From Silurus meridionalis (lineage: Eukaryota; Chordata; Actinopteri; Siluriformes; Siluridae): 64,000 nt of DNA. Positions within the stretch are counted from its first letter, which is position 1. Every line of letters begins with the position of its first letter. The stretch covers positions 5,235,292 through 5,299,291 of the forward strand of contig NC_060909.1 of assembly GCF_014805685.1 (NCBI RefSeq), given 5' to 3'. The notes below the pieces were generated by a model. The model saw only the letters and a program-made list of their open reading frames with translations. It had not been told where the DNA came from and ran no database searches. Position numbers and translations under genes: made by a program. Shown here piece after piece: positions 33,327 to 44,600 of this stretch.

Positions 33327-34190
33327 AATAATACAACACACACGGTTCCGCATAAATGCTTCAGGGTCTGAAATCAATATGAGAACATGGTGTAGTGAGT
33401 CAAACTCAAAGAAACCACATAAATGAGCCATCAAATCAAATTTAAAAACAAATTTAGTAAAGTGTTGGGCCCCTAGAAATATCAAGAACAACTTTGATTC
33501 ACTTTGGCAAAGATTCTACAAATCTCTAAAACCAAACACAAAGGCCATAGCATATCATTTACATTATATTCATATTCATCATATCAGTCTGTAAACCCTC
33601 ATGCCCTGTAGATGTAGGTGGGGTTATCATGGAAAAAGCCACTCCCATCAGCATAGAGATGGTGCATCGTAGAAATAAGGTGATCAGTCAGAAGAACTTC
33701 TATTGATTTGCAGCAACCCTGCCTTTAAAGCGACAAGTGGACCTAAACCACAGTGTCAAATATGAATGACACCCTCACACACCCTCCAACCTCACCACCA
33801 CCCCAGCATTACAAAAAAAAGAAAAAAATGTTTTCTTGATTTGTATAATAAAGCCAATCACATAGATAAAAACACATTTTGTGCAAACATGCTGTGTTTG
33901 ATTCATCGCCTCATCCACGGACCCCATGAGCCGAATGCTTTCCTTTAACCTGTGTAATTAACGTGTTATAATTCACTGTCCAGCAACGCACTCTCCAGGG
34001 TAGAGTTTGAAACAAATGCAGTGATGCAAATAAATAAAGAAATTATTAAATAAATAAATAAATACTATCACCCCTTTAAATCATGGGTGTGTCTCAGTGA
34101 CCCCAGAGTTACCCTGGCTGAGGAGGAGAAAGTGGTTCAGAGAGAGAGAGATAGAGAAGGTGGAAAAGGGAGGGAGTTTAAGGGGAAGGG
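33327..34190. other. Intergenic stretch
   Basis: Unique-looking sequence with an AAAT-type patch (34035-34065) and a GA-rich purine patch (34130-34195). About 33880-34010 is complex and may be regulatory. No gene. Confidence 0.45.
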
Positions 34191-34199
34191 GTTGGGAGG

Positions 34200-34500
34200 G
34201 GTTCGCAGAGCACTTTGCAATGCGCCACGGTAGATCTTGGAGCCGTCACCTTACCAAAGTATCTTAAAATAACGCTTGTGATGAATGTGCAATTTCCCTA
34301 ATTTACAGGGCTTCGGTGTGCTCCCGGCTACACGTAGGATGGAAATCTTAAATGGGGCTCGAACGGCGCTCCTCACAACAAGAAATCAATATGCCACGCA
34401 GCTTAGGGAACTATAGCAGCACTGCTCAGGAGAAAGAGGAACTAATTTCCACCGAACACCAACAAACACATAGCCTTAGACCCTGCCGCTGGGGAAAACC
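34200..34500. promoter_or_regulatory. Candidate conserved non-coding element
   Basis: A repeat-free island with TTGCAATGCGCCACGG, CAATTTCCCTAATTTACAGG (about 34290) and CTCGAACGGCGCTCC (about 34356). An enhancer is inferred. Confidence 0.35.
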
Positions 34501-34530
34501 ATCTCAAACAGACATGGGGGGGTGCACATA

Positions 34531-34600
34531 GGTGTGTGTGTGTGTGTGTGTGCGTGTGTGTGTGTGTGTGTGCATGTGTGTGTGTGTGTGTGTGTGTGTG
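34531..34600. repeat. Interrupted (GT)n microsatellite
   Basis: A GT tract with GC and CA interruptions over about 70 bp. Confidence 0.95.
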
Positions 34601-34829
34601 TCATTTGTGTCTCTCAGAGCAAGTTGGCTGTCATTGGCGCAGTAGGATGACAAAGGGCATAATGGTGCCGCGCTGCAGTGTAGCATTACAAATGGAAATC
34701 ACCAATCACCCGAGATACAACACACACAGGATGAGGTAATAAGGGCTGTGAGTGTGGACTCTCACACAGTGTATTCACATACATACTTACAAAGGTCTAG
34801 TATGTGTATGCGTGCGGTTGTTGAAGGTA

Positions 34830-35475
34830 TGGATTGACACCATAGTGAGGACCTAATGTCCCCTCATGGCTTGGGATATATCTTAGTTTTGACCTAGTGG
34901 CTGGTCCCCATAAAAAAAGTGCTTTGCCTTTTAACTGATTTTTGCATATTGTACACACCAATACTTTTTTATTTGAAAACGCATTTTTTTTTTTTTTTGC
35001 TCTCTGCTTTGGCCTTTTGTTGACACTGGAGTTGTCAGTCAACGTAGTGCAGTGAAAACACTCTCCAAAGTAAATACATTTGAAAACGCAGTTTTCGCAC
35101 CGACGTGTGGACTGTAAAAATGAAGGCTTAAGAAAACAATAATTTTTAGTTATTGCCGCAACGTTTCACAGAGAAGTAGATAAACGTCGAGTGGAAACGC
35201 CGCGGGTCAAAGTGTGTTACGTTTTGCTCATGCGCAGTACAGGGACGTAAGCAGTTTCAGTGTGGATGAGCAACTTTTGGAAACAATGAAAATAATGTGG
35301 ACGGGATCAAAACGCAGTTCTCAAATGTATCTATGTTAGTGTAGACATTGCCAAAGATTAAGGTTAGAGCTAGATTTCAATGTTGACTAGGAGTTAATTA
35401 GTGCATTAAAAATTATGCCAATAAAAGGTCCTCACAATTATGCCAAAGGAAGGTCCTCACAAAGAGAAAACTTAT
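34830..35475. mobile_element. Likely nested repeats
   Basis: Two flanks carry related GAGGACC...GGTCCCC and GGTCCTCAC words (34848-34912 and 35425-35460). The interior (about 35010-35355) has the AAAACGCA...GTGTGGAC character of a common teleost non-autonomous DNA element. Right of it, a 25-bp unit (AATTATGCCA...GGTCCTCAC) is tandemly duplicated at 35411-35435 and 35436-35460. The exact ends are not resolved. Confidence 0.4.
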
Positions 35476-36830
35476 ATTGACTAAAAAGGCAACTGTTGAG
35501 ACAGAATATATGTACACCTTTACCAAGCTGCAAAGTCCACAAATCTGCATGCTTACCCAGTCACTACAAACTAAATGAAATCATACAAAGCTACCAAATA
35601 AAAAACCTATAACATGTATGATTTTAAATACATACAAATCTACATTAATGGCTGTCTTTGAAGCATGCTGAAACCCAGACCTTGGAGACTAACCTCAGAT
35701 AACCTTCATTTTAAATGCTCCCATGCTCAGACAACTGCTAGCTGATATGTTGCATGCTTTTGGATTTTAGATTCCCTGCCTCATTGCTGTTGTACTTTAC
35801 ACCAGTTGCATGCAGCTAAACTAACCACAACTGAACAAGAAAAAATACATCGCTCAGTCTTGCATTGTCCATCACGTGAAGTAGCACTCTGTTACCCTGC
35901 CTTTGGCTAAAGAGTTAAACAAACACGACCGTAGTGTGGCCCCTTTGCCCTGTCACTCACCCCTCACCTTTGACCCTGGCTTGGGGTGATCGGCAGGATG
36001 CTGGCAGCCAGCGTCCACTTACGAATGGTCAAATTCAGGCCATGATGGACCTCTTAGTATAGAGGAAAGGTCACAGTTCAATGCTGATGAGGATAACTAA
36101 GTTCTCGAAAGCTTTTAGCCGTGAAACATGAAAGTGGAAATGCACATAACATTTAATTGCAGTCATTTTCTTTTACTCTCTCTCTCTTTCTTTAGAGTAA
36201 ACCTGATCAAAAAAGAGAGACAACAACAGTCAAAAAGCTGTGGTTGATCAGTTTTACAAGCGAGTCCTGCTACACTATGCCTAGATGATATCCCATCATC
36301 ACGTGCTGTTTTCCTTGACTTGCCCTGTCCTTTTATCAGATTTTAGAAATGTCCTGAATTCCAAATGCACCATATGTGGCTTAAGTGGAAACTCTCAGGA
36401 GCTCCTCCTAGACACTCTACATATCTCTCGTTTCTGTTCAAAATTTCTTGCAGATTGTGGTATATTTTATATATTATGTATTTTTACCATCTTTCTAGAG
36501 GTTCCCTGACTAAAATGAATGTCTCAATCACTTTTTGTTTTGTTATTCATTTCTTGTCATTTCTTTTTTTTTTCCAGAAAGCATATTTTCTCAGTCTCTT
36601 GTCTCTGAGAGTATAACTGGTTCAATAAAATGGTAAGAGGCACTCGAAGTGAGTCAGTGACGTGATGTAAGCTCTTCCCGGCTTTTTCATTGGTTTACAT
36701 TTGGAGTGTCGTTGCCCTTAGGGCTTCCTCTGAAGAAGACCTCTCAGTGAAGTCAAAGGTGAAGCAGCTAACGTTGGGTGATAAGGGAAAGTGCTTAGCA
36801 CCCTTTAAACTAAGCACTCTCAATCTGCTC

Positions 36831-36834
<4 letters not shown>
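35476..36834. other. Intergenic stretch
   Basis: Mostly unique-looking with no gene. About 35860-36070 is moderately complex. Short open frames at 36285-36616 have no domain support. Confidence 0.45.
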
Positions 36835-36835
<1 letters not shown>

Positions 36836-36884
<49 letters not shown>

Positions 36885-36932
36885 TCGACTGATGTGTATC
36901 TGTAAGGGATACTGAACCTAAACCAATATGGT

Positions 36933-36988
<56 letters not shown>
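36836..36988. repeat. Pair of (AC)n microsatellites
   Basis: Two AC tracts, 36836-36881 and 36935-36988, in the same orientation and 53 bp apart. Confidence 0.95.
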
Positions 36989-36989
<1 letters not shown>

Positions 36990-37915
36990 GCACACAAATT
37001 CCCCCCAGTGTCCCACTGAGCCTGTAATAGAAAACAATATGATACAGTCAGTTTAATGACCTCACTATGTTACATGTCAAGATTGGTTTGATAGCAGAAC
37101 TGACAATCAGCCCTGGGGACATATTAACCTTCCTTTCCTCGGCACGGTAACATTTGGCAACAATAAGTTACACATAAAATCTGAGTTTTATATATATTTA
37201 TCTGAGTGCATATCTACAAAATAATCCCATAGTTAGAATAAGGTGAATAGCATGTTTACAGTATAACATACATATAACTATATTTGTTGTACTGATTTGA
37301 CTGTTTTGTTCATTACGTAATAATGAAAAATAAAAATAATAAAGTTGATTTTATTTAGTGGCTTGAAAAAATAACTTCTCAAACCGCTTTACATTAAACA
37401 CATACAACTGTAGAAATACAAATAATAAAAAATAGGCTTACATATCGACAAATGCATTACAGCAATTCAGCAGGGAAGCAAAAGCTAACCTATAAAAGGT
37501 TGCGAGTTGTTAAAAAAGGTATAGTTTTTTAAAAAGTAGACGTTTAAGAAGTCAAATATGTATAAGAGTGTTATCGGTACATTTCATAATTTGGTGTTAA
37601 ATTCAAATTTAAGAGTTTTAGCAGTTGAATTCTAAGATTTTGCGATAAAATACAAAAGATGATGCAAGACGCTGTTCTTTAACTGAAGCGCGTCAATCAT
37701 TAAGAGATGGGTGTGGTTTCCAGGAACAGCGTCCAATCATCGGCGTAGCACTGAGGATGACACGCTGTTCAATGATGTAAAACTCATTATCACACTCAAA
37801 TTATTTTCACCCACCAGCCGGACGTAATTAACACGCATATCCAGACTCACGTCAGCCCGCACAAATTGATTACAACATCAACCTGCGTTTTCTTGTTTTT
37901 TTTTCCCCTCGCAAA
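36989..37915. other. Intergenic stretch
   Basis: AT-rich with no gene. About 37680-37860 contains a complex piece with GGACGTAATTAACACGC (about 37819). Confidence 0.45.
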
Positions 37916-37919
37916 ATAA

Positions 37920-38260
37920 AACTGTTCTACGATAGAGAAGAAGCCAGGAGCATATGTAGAAGGTGCGCGTGAAGCACGCGTCCCTTAACACGCTCACTAC
38001 ATTACCGACTCCATTTGTTCCTTTCCTCCTAATGAAATATGGGTAAGTGAGCTAATGGATGGCGGACTCCTGAACAATGCGAGCGCCGCAATCTCCCATC
38101 TCACTCGCAGCACTCGGGTAATTCTGGGTAATTTCAGGCTTGGCCTCAATCAGTGGCATTAGCCATCATCTCAGTCCTGAAGGGGTTAATTAAGGGCTGA
38201 GAGAAAAGCCCAAATTAATTGCCTCTCGTCCGGATGGGGTTTGGGGAGGTGCGTAGAAGA
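37920..38260. promoter_or_regulatory. Candidate conserved non-coding element
   Basis: A strong candidate by texture: GGGTAATTCTGGGTAATTTC (38115-38134, a GGGTAATT tandem), AGTGGCATTAGCC, GGGGTTAATTAAGGGC (38182-38197) and CAAATTAATTGCC. No repeats. Homeodomain-type regulation by a developmental enhancer is inferred. Confidence 0.45.
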
Positions 38261-38990
38261 CAGGGGTTTGGCGTTTTATACGTTAAAAATGGCTGACAGC
38301 AGTTAATTGCGACTGACATAAATAGAATAATGATAAGAAAAAAAGGATGCTTTAAATGATGAAATTTTTATAGAAACTACACCTTTTTTTAATACAAATT
38401 TTGAGGAAAAAAGCCAATATATGTGAACAGACATATGGACAAACAGAGAAGCAGAAGGCTATGTTTGTTTTATGGAGGTTGATGGATGAGCTCTGTGTTG
38501 TCAGAAATGTGGGATATGTGTGTATTTTTTTTTAGATCTGCGTTTGGCGTGAAGGTACGGGGCGTTACGCATCAGCGGGCATGAAACAGAGAGAGCTGAA
38601 GGAGTGCTCTCCTCCTGAAAGCCTCATCAGGACTTGTCATCGCTCTAATGAATATCATTTAAATTGCTTTGTATATGGGAGTGAGTTTGGATGTCGATTT
38701 AATTTGCGCATGTGTTTGAGTTCTTCTGCTTGACTAGGCGAATAGAGAGAGAGCGAGAGAGAGAAAGAGACACGAAGAAACAGAGAGAGGGGTAGACTAA
38801 TGAAAAAGCGAAGCAGGGTGACAGCTTGATGAGACTTGACCTGATCAGACAAGTTTGAAAGGAAATTCTGACAAGACTGAGGCGTAAAATATACACTCCT
38901 ACATGCAATCCACAGAGTGCACACGTTTCTGCATTCCAGGAAGTGCCTGCAAAGTGGGGTGTGTTATCAAGACTGCCGTTATATTGCTGG
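38261..38990. other. Intergenic stretch with purine patch
   Basis: A GA-rich tract (38742-38790). About 38550-38660 is complex and could be a small regulatory element. No gene. Confidence 0.45.
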
Positions 38991-39480
38991 TTAGGAATTG
39001 AAGAGGGTAAGCGCGGTGCACCTGTTCTCGTTTGCTGATATCCCACCCCCCTGTCGAGGTGGAGCACTAATGATGCGTGAGGAAGCGGCCCCTGGACCTT
39101 GTGGTTATTCCAAATAAATAAATTCGCTGCCACTCAGCTGCGGGGAGGACGCCTCCTAAGGTTTTTAAGCATGGCCTTATCAAAATGAAATTACAATATA
39201 TGCTGATACTGTAGTTCAACCCTCTCCCATCCCCCTGACTTCAAGCCATCGTCGCGAACGGATTCGCGATGCGCCCGAGTCGCGCTCGGCGCCGTGAAAT
39301 ATTACAACCTTTCTCAAAGCAAAAGATATAAATCCACATTGAGGAATTGCAAAAACAGCACAAAGCATTCCCAGCCCTCTGCTATCTAGTGAGCTGCTGA
39401 TGATTTAGCATTGCAGGTGTATCAGGATCCTGAGCTCTGCAGACAAAGCCCAACCCTACCAGTGTTTTGCCTTCATTCTC
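38991..39480. promoter_or_regulatory. Candidate conserved non-coding element
   Basis: Complex and CG-containing (ATTCGCGATGCGCCCGAGTC at about 39262), with CTGATGATTTAGCATTGCAG (39396-39415). No mobile element hallmarks; enhancer inferred. Confidence 0.4.
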
Positions 39481-39565
39481 TCTCTCTCTCTTTCTCTCTC
39501 TATTTCTCTTTCTCTCTCTCTGTCTCTCTTACTCTCTATCTCCTCGTTTTCTTTTCTTTTTTTTA
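39476..39565. repeat. CT-rich pyrimidine tract
   Basis: A degenerate (CT)n stretch of about 85 bp followed by T-rich sequence. Confidence 0.85.
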
Positions 39566-39569
39566 TTCC

Positions 39570-39960
39570 AGCGGTAATAAATGCGTCATTTGTAATTCAT
39601 TTCAATTACTCAAGCTTTTTAATTGAGTCGGATCCAATTATGCCCCGGCAATTAGTATAATCAATTACGCTTTGATTACGCAGGTTTTCATGCTTGTCAC
39701 TGCAGGATTCGGCACAGATGGGGGATGTGCACGGTGATTTCAGCATGCCGTCAATGCTATCTGCGTCCCGGCGGAGTAGACAGGCCAGGTAGATCTCACT
39801 CTGTTTTCAGGCTCACGGCTAATGCGCCGCACAGCCAGACATGCTGATATGCTTGTCAAAGTCAGCATTCTGACTGCCACAATTCATCTCCAAGTTCCGC
39901 ACGTCGTACTTTAAGCGCCACTTCTGTGCCTTTCGGGAGGATTTATTGTGAACACTGCAA
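39570..39960. promoter_or_regulatory. Candidate conserved non-coding element
   Basis: A dense homeodomain-type cluster at 39600-39690 (TTTCAATTACTC, TTTTAATTGAGTC, CCAATTATGCCCC, GCAATTAGTATAATC, AATTACGCTTTGATTACG), then complex CG-containing DNA. At least five ATTA-type cores lie within 90 bp. Confidence 0.45.
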
Positions 39961-41220
39961 TCTGAGTAGTAAAAGGAAGTGTTTCAGCAGTTTTACAGAG
40001 CAGAAAAAAGAATGCAGTCCCATGTAAATACATATGACAATCTCTTGTTTACTTTCAGCTGGCATTACAAATGTCTTTTTCCACAAATAATTTTTCACGA
40101 TAGAAAACAACAAGGGACATTCGCACAGTGCTACATTGGCGTATTCATTTTTATCCGATTTGACAAAATAAGGAAAGGTCAAGAAGCCCAGGCCACAAAC
40201 TTGCCTGCAAATGGTCGAGAATTCTCACCCGAACCAGAGGTGCGACACACTTCCTGACAGGCCATGTGACTAAAACAGACATACATAATAAAATATTAAA
40301 CTTTAAATACCCCTTATTCATTCCAATCATCTGGGAAAGTAATGGGCAAAATTTCAGGCCTACATTTTCATTTGTATCGCGTCGGAAAGGCAGAATTTAT
40401 AGCCCCTTTCGGGTATCTGCAGGAAAAAAAAAGTTCACCAGGTCCTCTTTCTCAAGACTTTCACTCCCTTTTCACTGCACTCTTTCTTTTTCTGATGCTG
40501 TGACATACATCTTCATTTGAAAGGCCTCAGCTCATGCCAGGGTGGAACTTTTATTGGTTGGGCTCTGTTTCCCCTGAAGGGCTGTAAACTGTTGCACACG
40601 AATAAAAAAAAGAAAGGCCAAGATCCTGCTTAATGCTGAGAGTGATTTTATTACATGACTGCTGGACAGAATTGAAGTTGTAGAGTTCGAGAACTTGGCA
40701 GCCGAGGAGGTTTTGTCAGAGATGATTGTGTCACAGTGTAACTATCGTTTTCTATTTTTTTATGAGTTCTCTGCACTGGTTCGTTCGTAATATGTTGTTC
40801 AGGTGAATAGAGCACTGGAAACTAACAACGGTAACTTAATCTCAGTGGGTCTGTAGAAAATATAAGATAAATAGGTGGCTGGGGGCTGGAAAATTAGGCA
40901 AATATACCAAAAATCTATTCACACTTCAGGTTCAGTCAAATTAACCCTACATTTGTTCTATTTCAACATATTTGCTGATAAGGGTCCATTTTGATAACTA
41001 ATTTTAAGTTTTATATTTGTATAAATAAACCTGGTTTTTGTCACTAAAACAGCTGTAAAAACTGGCATGGTGTTTAAAAAAAAATAATCCAAGGGTAACT
41101 GTACCATTGTAACACAAGTCCTCATTTGGTTTAAACTTTTGGTCTCTATAATACATACGTAAAGGTAGCACAGGTCATGTATATACAGTTATGCACAAAC
41201 ATATATCTATTTTTTTTAAG
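39961..41220. other. Intergenic stretch, nothing recognised
   Basis: Unique-looking AT-rich sequence. The small open frames at 39979-40520 show no domain, and no splice support is visible. Confidence 0.45.
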
Positions 41221-41412
41221 GATTTGTAGTGCTTAAGCTAATGGACTTTGGAAGGTCACAAGTTCAAATCCCAGCTACAACAAGCTGCCACTACTGGGCA
41301 CCTGAGAAAGGCCCTTAATTAACCCCATAAACACTCAAGTCTATAAATGAGATAAATGTAAGTCGCTCTTGATAAGAGTGTCTGCCAAATACCGTGAATG
41401 TAAATGTAAATA
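41221..41412 (+). mobile_element. tRNA-derived SINE (family A)
   Basis: Head with GGTCACAAGTTCAAATCCC (B box, 41255-41273), AAGCTGCCACTACTGGGC core, AGTCGCTCTTGATAAGAGTG and a GAATGTAAATGTAAA tail. Its tail is part of the inverted-duplication chain that starts at 41383. Confidence 0.85.
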
Positions 41413-41587
41413 GTGTCACTGTCTGATTTCTGGAAATGTGCTACTTATACTTATAAATAAATGTTTTTTATATTATTATAATTTGAATTTTAGAAAAGTA
41501 GCACATTTGCAGAAATCAGACACTGACAGTATTTACATTTACAGCATTTGGCATGATGATAATGATGGTGGTGATTATTTATGTAAA

Positions 41588-41664
<77 letters not shown>

Positions 41665-41713
41665 TATTTTTTTACATAAATAATCACCACGATCATCATC
41701 ATGCCCAATGCCG

Positions 41714-41780
<67 letters not shown>
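41383..41780. repeat. Chain of alternating inverted duplications with two (TA)n arrays
   Basis: Arm A (41383-41447: SINE tail plus unique sequence) is repeated inverted as A' (41494-41553). A' ends in a reversed SINE-tail word that also begins arm B (41544-41595). B is repeated inverted as B' (41661-41712) across a (TA)n array (41596-41660). B' again ends in a SINE-tail-like word (41702-41716), followed by a second (TA)n array (41718-41778) and a further ATCATC-rich stretch resembling B'. Arms are about 50-65 bp with few mismatches. Confidence 0.85.
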
Positions 41781-41784
<4 letters not shown>

Positions 41785-41935
41785 AATAAATCATCATCTT
41801 CATCCTCATCATCAAGAAGCTAGCAGAGTGCTGGAAATTGGATTAATAAATCCACATTACATTTTTTCAAGAAATCTTATTCACTCTAGTCTACACACTC
41901 AGCAAATAGTTCTTCACGTATCCTTTGGATGGTTT

Positions 41936-42070
41936 TAAGAATCAGAATCAGGATTCTTGGCCAATTGTGTTGACACATACAAGGAATTTGCATCCAGCTG
42001 TTGGTGTCTCCCAAATGTACAGACATAAATAATAACACTATACATTTAGCTTATATTCAAGACTATACAA
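41936..42070 (-). mobile_element. LINE 3'-end fragment
   Basis: AATCAGAATCAGGATTCTTG at 41940 and GTGTTGACACATACAAGGAA (about 41968) are the reverse of the LINE-type 3' end at 51917-51980 (CCAAATTCCTTATGTGTGTC then AATAAACCTGATTCTGAT). The short GATTCT-type tail and recurrence support a LINE end. Confidence 0.55.
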
Positions 42071-42480
42071 GACAATGCAGACCAAACTGTTTTATACTGT
42101 ACGTTGCAGAGTTTCTTTAAAGAGGACAAAACCATTTTAGGGTTCCAGATGGACAATACAAATCTTTCACTTAGTATCTGAGAATCTGAATCTGAGTTAG
42201 TTTGGTTAACCATGCAGACACATAATGAGGACGATGACACTTTTTTGTTGATCTTAAAGCATCTGATAAAACGAATTACATTTTTACATTTTATTTATAA
42301 AAAAAACATGATTTTTTTTCCAGTTTATTGTTCAAGGGTCTTTGAGGAACCTTAAATCAAAGTTTCTCCATCAGACAAGTTTTCAAGTAAATGTTTCCAA
42401 ATCCAAACCAATTTTACCAGATACTTATATGCCTTTTCTATGCTAACACATTAATTAATTATTAGCTTTTTTTTTTTGTG
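42071..42480. other. Intergenic stretch
   Basis: AT-rich, unique-looking, no gene. Confidence 0.45.
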
Positions 42481-42481
42481 T

Positions 42482-42685
42482 GTGCAGAGCCACATAAACA
42501 CTGGGTCTAAAATGGAAACGAATACAATCGGTAGAGAACACTGGTCGATCACAAGGCATCATATACATACACACATTCACACCTGGAGCAATTTAGCATA
42601 GCCAATCCACCTAAATGCACGTTTCAGGGAAAGGAAGAAAACCAGAGAACCCAGAGGAAACCCCACTAGGACACTGCAAGAATAT
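42482..42685 (-). mobile_element. tRNA-derived SINE (family B), middle part
   Basis: GCAATTTAGCATAGCCAATC (42590-42609), AACCAGAGAACCCAGAGG (42640-42657) and AAACCCCACTAGGACAC are the reverse of the common teleost repeat with GGTTTCCTC and GGATTGGCTA blocks. Two + strand copies lie at 44287-44600 and 47215-47430. Confidence 0.6.
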
Positions 42686-43069
42686 AAAAATCACTAAACA
42701 AAAAGTTAAGTTTAAATTTAAGCTTAAGGACTAATGAAAGAACGTAGAGCATTGGCAACTTAGCAAAGGCTTTAACATGATCGTACAGAGATTGCAACGT
42801 GTGCTTCATTTAGGAAAGTTCAAGTTTTACATTGAATTGCAAGAGTTTGCAAGAATTACATCAAGTTGTAATGATCTATTCTTGATATCAAAATACCCTT
42901 ACAGGCCCACCTTTCATCTGTTATCAGAAATCCCTCTTAGCCATCACTGTTTGCCCTGCTTAAGATGGAGCAATCAAACACCCTCCCACTTATGAAGCTC
43001 TCCCCGCAAGCACTCTACAACTCCGACCCTACACATGACAGAATTTTAAAAGAAAAGTGCTAGGCTGAA

Positions 43070-43440
43070 ACAGAATCTCATTTAGAGGATCACCAGGGCA
43101 GCTGATGACTTGATGAGATGAGCAGTTGTCATGGTGAGAGGTCCAGGGTCCGGCGACGAGAGAGGAGATCTCTCCTCTTAACTAACCTGCATCTTGACAA
43201 GGCAATCGAGTGGCACGGGAGAGTAATTAAATGATAAGTTCATATTTGAGGGACAATCGCGTGGTGCGGACTCTCTTGTCATGGCTCCTGGGTGGCGTGA
43301 TGAATACCCTTATTAGAGGCTACGCTGCTTGCTGTCACGCGGGGGCCAGGCCTGACAGCAGTACCCACTGCTGTGATGTCCGCTGATAGCCCTCTGTAAG
43401 GACACCTGGAGCTACATAATGTAGGACAATGATGCAGACT
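43070..43440. promoter_or_regulatory. Candidate conserved non-coding element
   Basis: A repeat-free, CG-containing block with GGAGAGTAATTAAATGATAA (43217-43236), CACGCGGGGGCCAGGCCTG (about 43336) and CAGCAGTACCCACTGCTGTG, an imperfect palindrome at about 43356-43375. Confidence 0.45.
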
Positions 43441-43500
43441 GAAGCCTAAAATGTGGAGCATAAAACATAGATATCAACTAGGATACAGATTTATAATTAA

Positions 43501-43502
<2 letters not shown>

Positions 43503-43572
<70 letters not shown>
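43503..43572. repeat. (TA)n microsatellite
   Basis: A perfect TA tract of about 70 bp. Confidence 0.97.
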
Positions 43573-43576
<4 letters not shown>

Positions 43577-44285
43577 TTTGATAATACAAAAATTTCAAAA
43601 AGAATAACAAAAATTCATAAGCAAAAATATTATTTTGAGTTTTGATGGGCAATTTAATAAGCCATAGGACATGCAGCAATATTACATCAGCAATTATTCA
43701 CAAGACAAAGCTGAGCCAATGCCTTTATCCAAAACACGACCATAGTTTAAAAAGAAGTCTTTATTTTGCAACCATAGGTTCCTCCAATGATTTAGATACA
43801 CTCTATGGTATGATAGAGTGTCGCTTTAAATGTAGGTACATGATAGGGCTAATTGTTATTCAAGCTTTGCACTCCTAAACACTGCGATTTTGTATCCCAA
43901 TGATGGCACAGCTGTCCATGGCTGGGAGTCTAAGAGAGGACAATTGGTGGGAAGGATGGACCTGTCGATCAGACTAACACTAGTTAATCATGAGCATGTG
44001 TTAGTTCATTTAAACAGAATAGAGCAGTTAATTCACTATGCATGAACAGCATTTTAAAAAAGACGCAGTCACTGGATTAATGTGTCATTGGGAGGTAGCA
44101 TGTGGTAACATTCACCACCAAACTGGTAGATGTCTTGCAGGCACTTTTTTGTTTTTTATTCTGTTACAACTGGTCTTGGTGAAAAACTATATCGCAAGCC
44201 GTATGTGGTGATGGGCTTAAAGATACTGTATTCAAAAAAGCCTTCCTGAAATGACCTTTTTATTCAAAATATCTGGTTTCTATCA
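43573..44285. other. Intergenic stretch
   Basis: Unique-looking, no gene or mobile element recognised. Confidence 0.45.
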
Positions 44286-44286
44286 T

Positions 44287-44600
44287 GGAGGCAGCATGGT
44301 AGTGAAAAGTGTACTGTTAACACTTAACAGCTCCAGGGTCGCTGGCACAATCCTGAGCTTGTTTTACTATTGGGGCGAGGTTTTTATTTTTCCTCTCATG
44401 CCTGTGCTGGCTTTCTCAGGGTTTCCTCCATTTTGGTAATTCCATTTTGCTGACTCCGGATTACCTCTAGAACTATAAGTGTGTGTGTGCATGACTTTCT
44501 CCAGGTTTTTTTTTTCCTACTTCAAACTAGACTTCCCGTTGTTGGCTCCATATCTACCACACCCCTGCTCTAGATAAAACAAGTACTGAAAAAAAATACC
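44287..44600 (+). mobile_element. tRNA-derived SINE (family B), diverged full-length copy
   Basis: Head GGAGGCAGCATGGTAGTG (A-box region), CAGCTCCAGGGTCGC, a B-box-like region near 44342-44352, CAGGGTTTCCTCCATTTTGG, GTGTGTGTGTGCATGACTTT and a 3' part with ACAAGTACTGAAAAAAAATA. The order matches a common teleost tRNA-like SINE, but it is heavily diverged. Confidence 0.55.

Noticed and set aside
36285..36616. Overlapping open frames of 74-83 residues
   Set aside because: No recognisable domain, AT-rich random-looking composition, no splice or poly(A) context.
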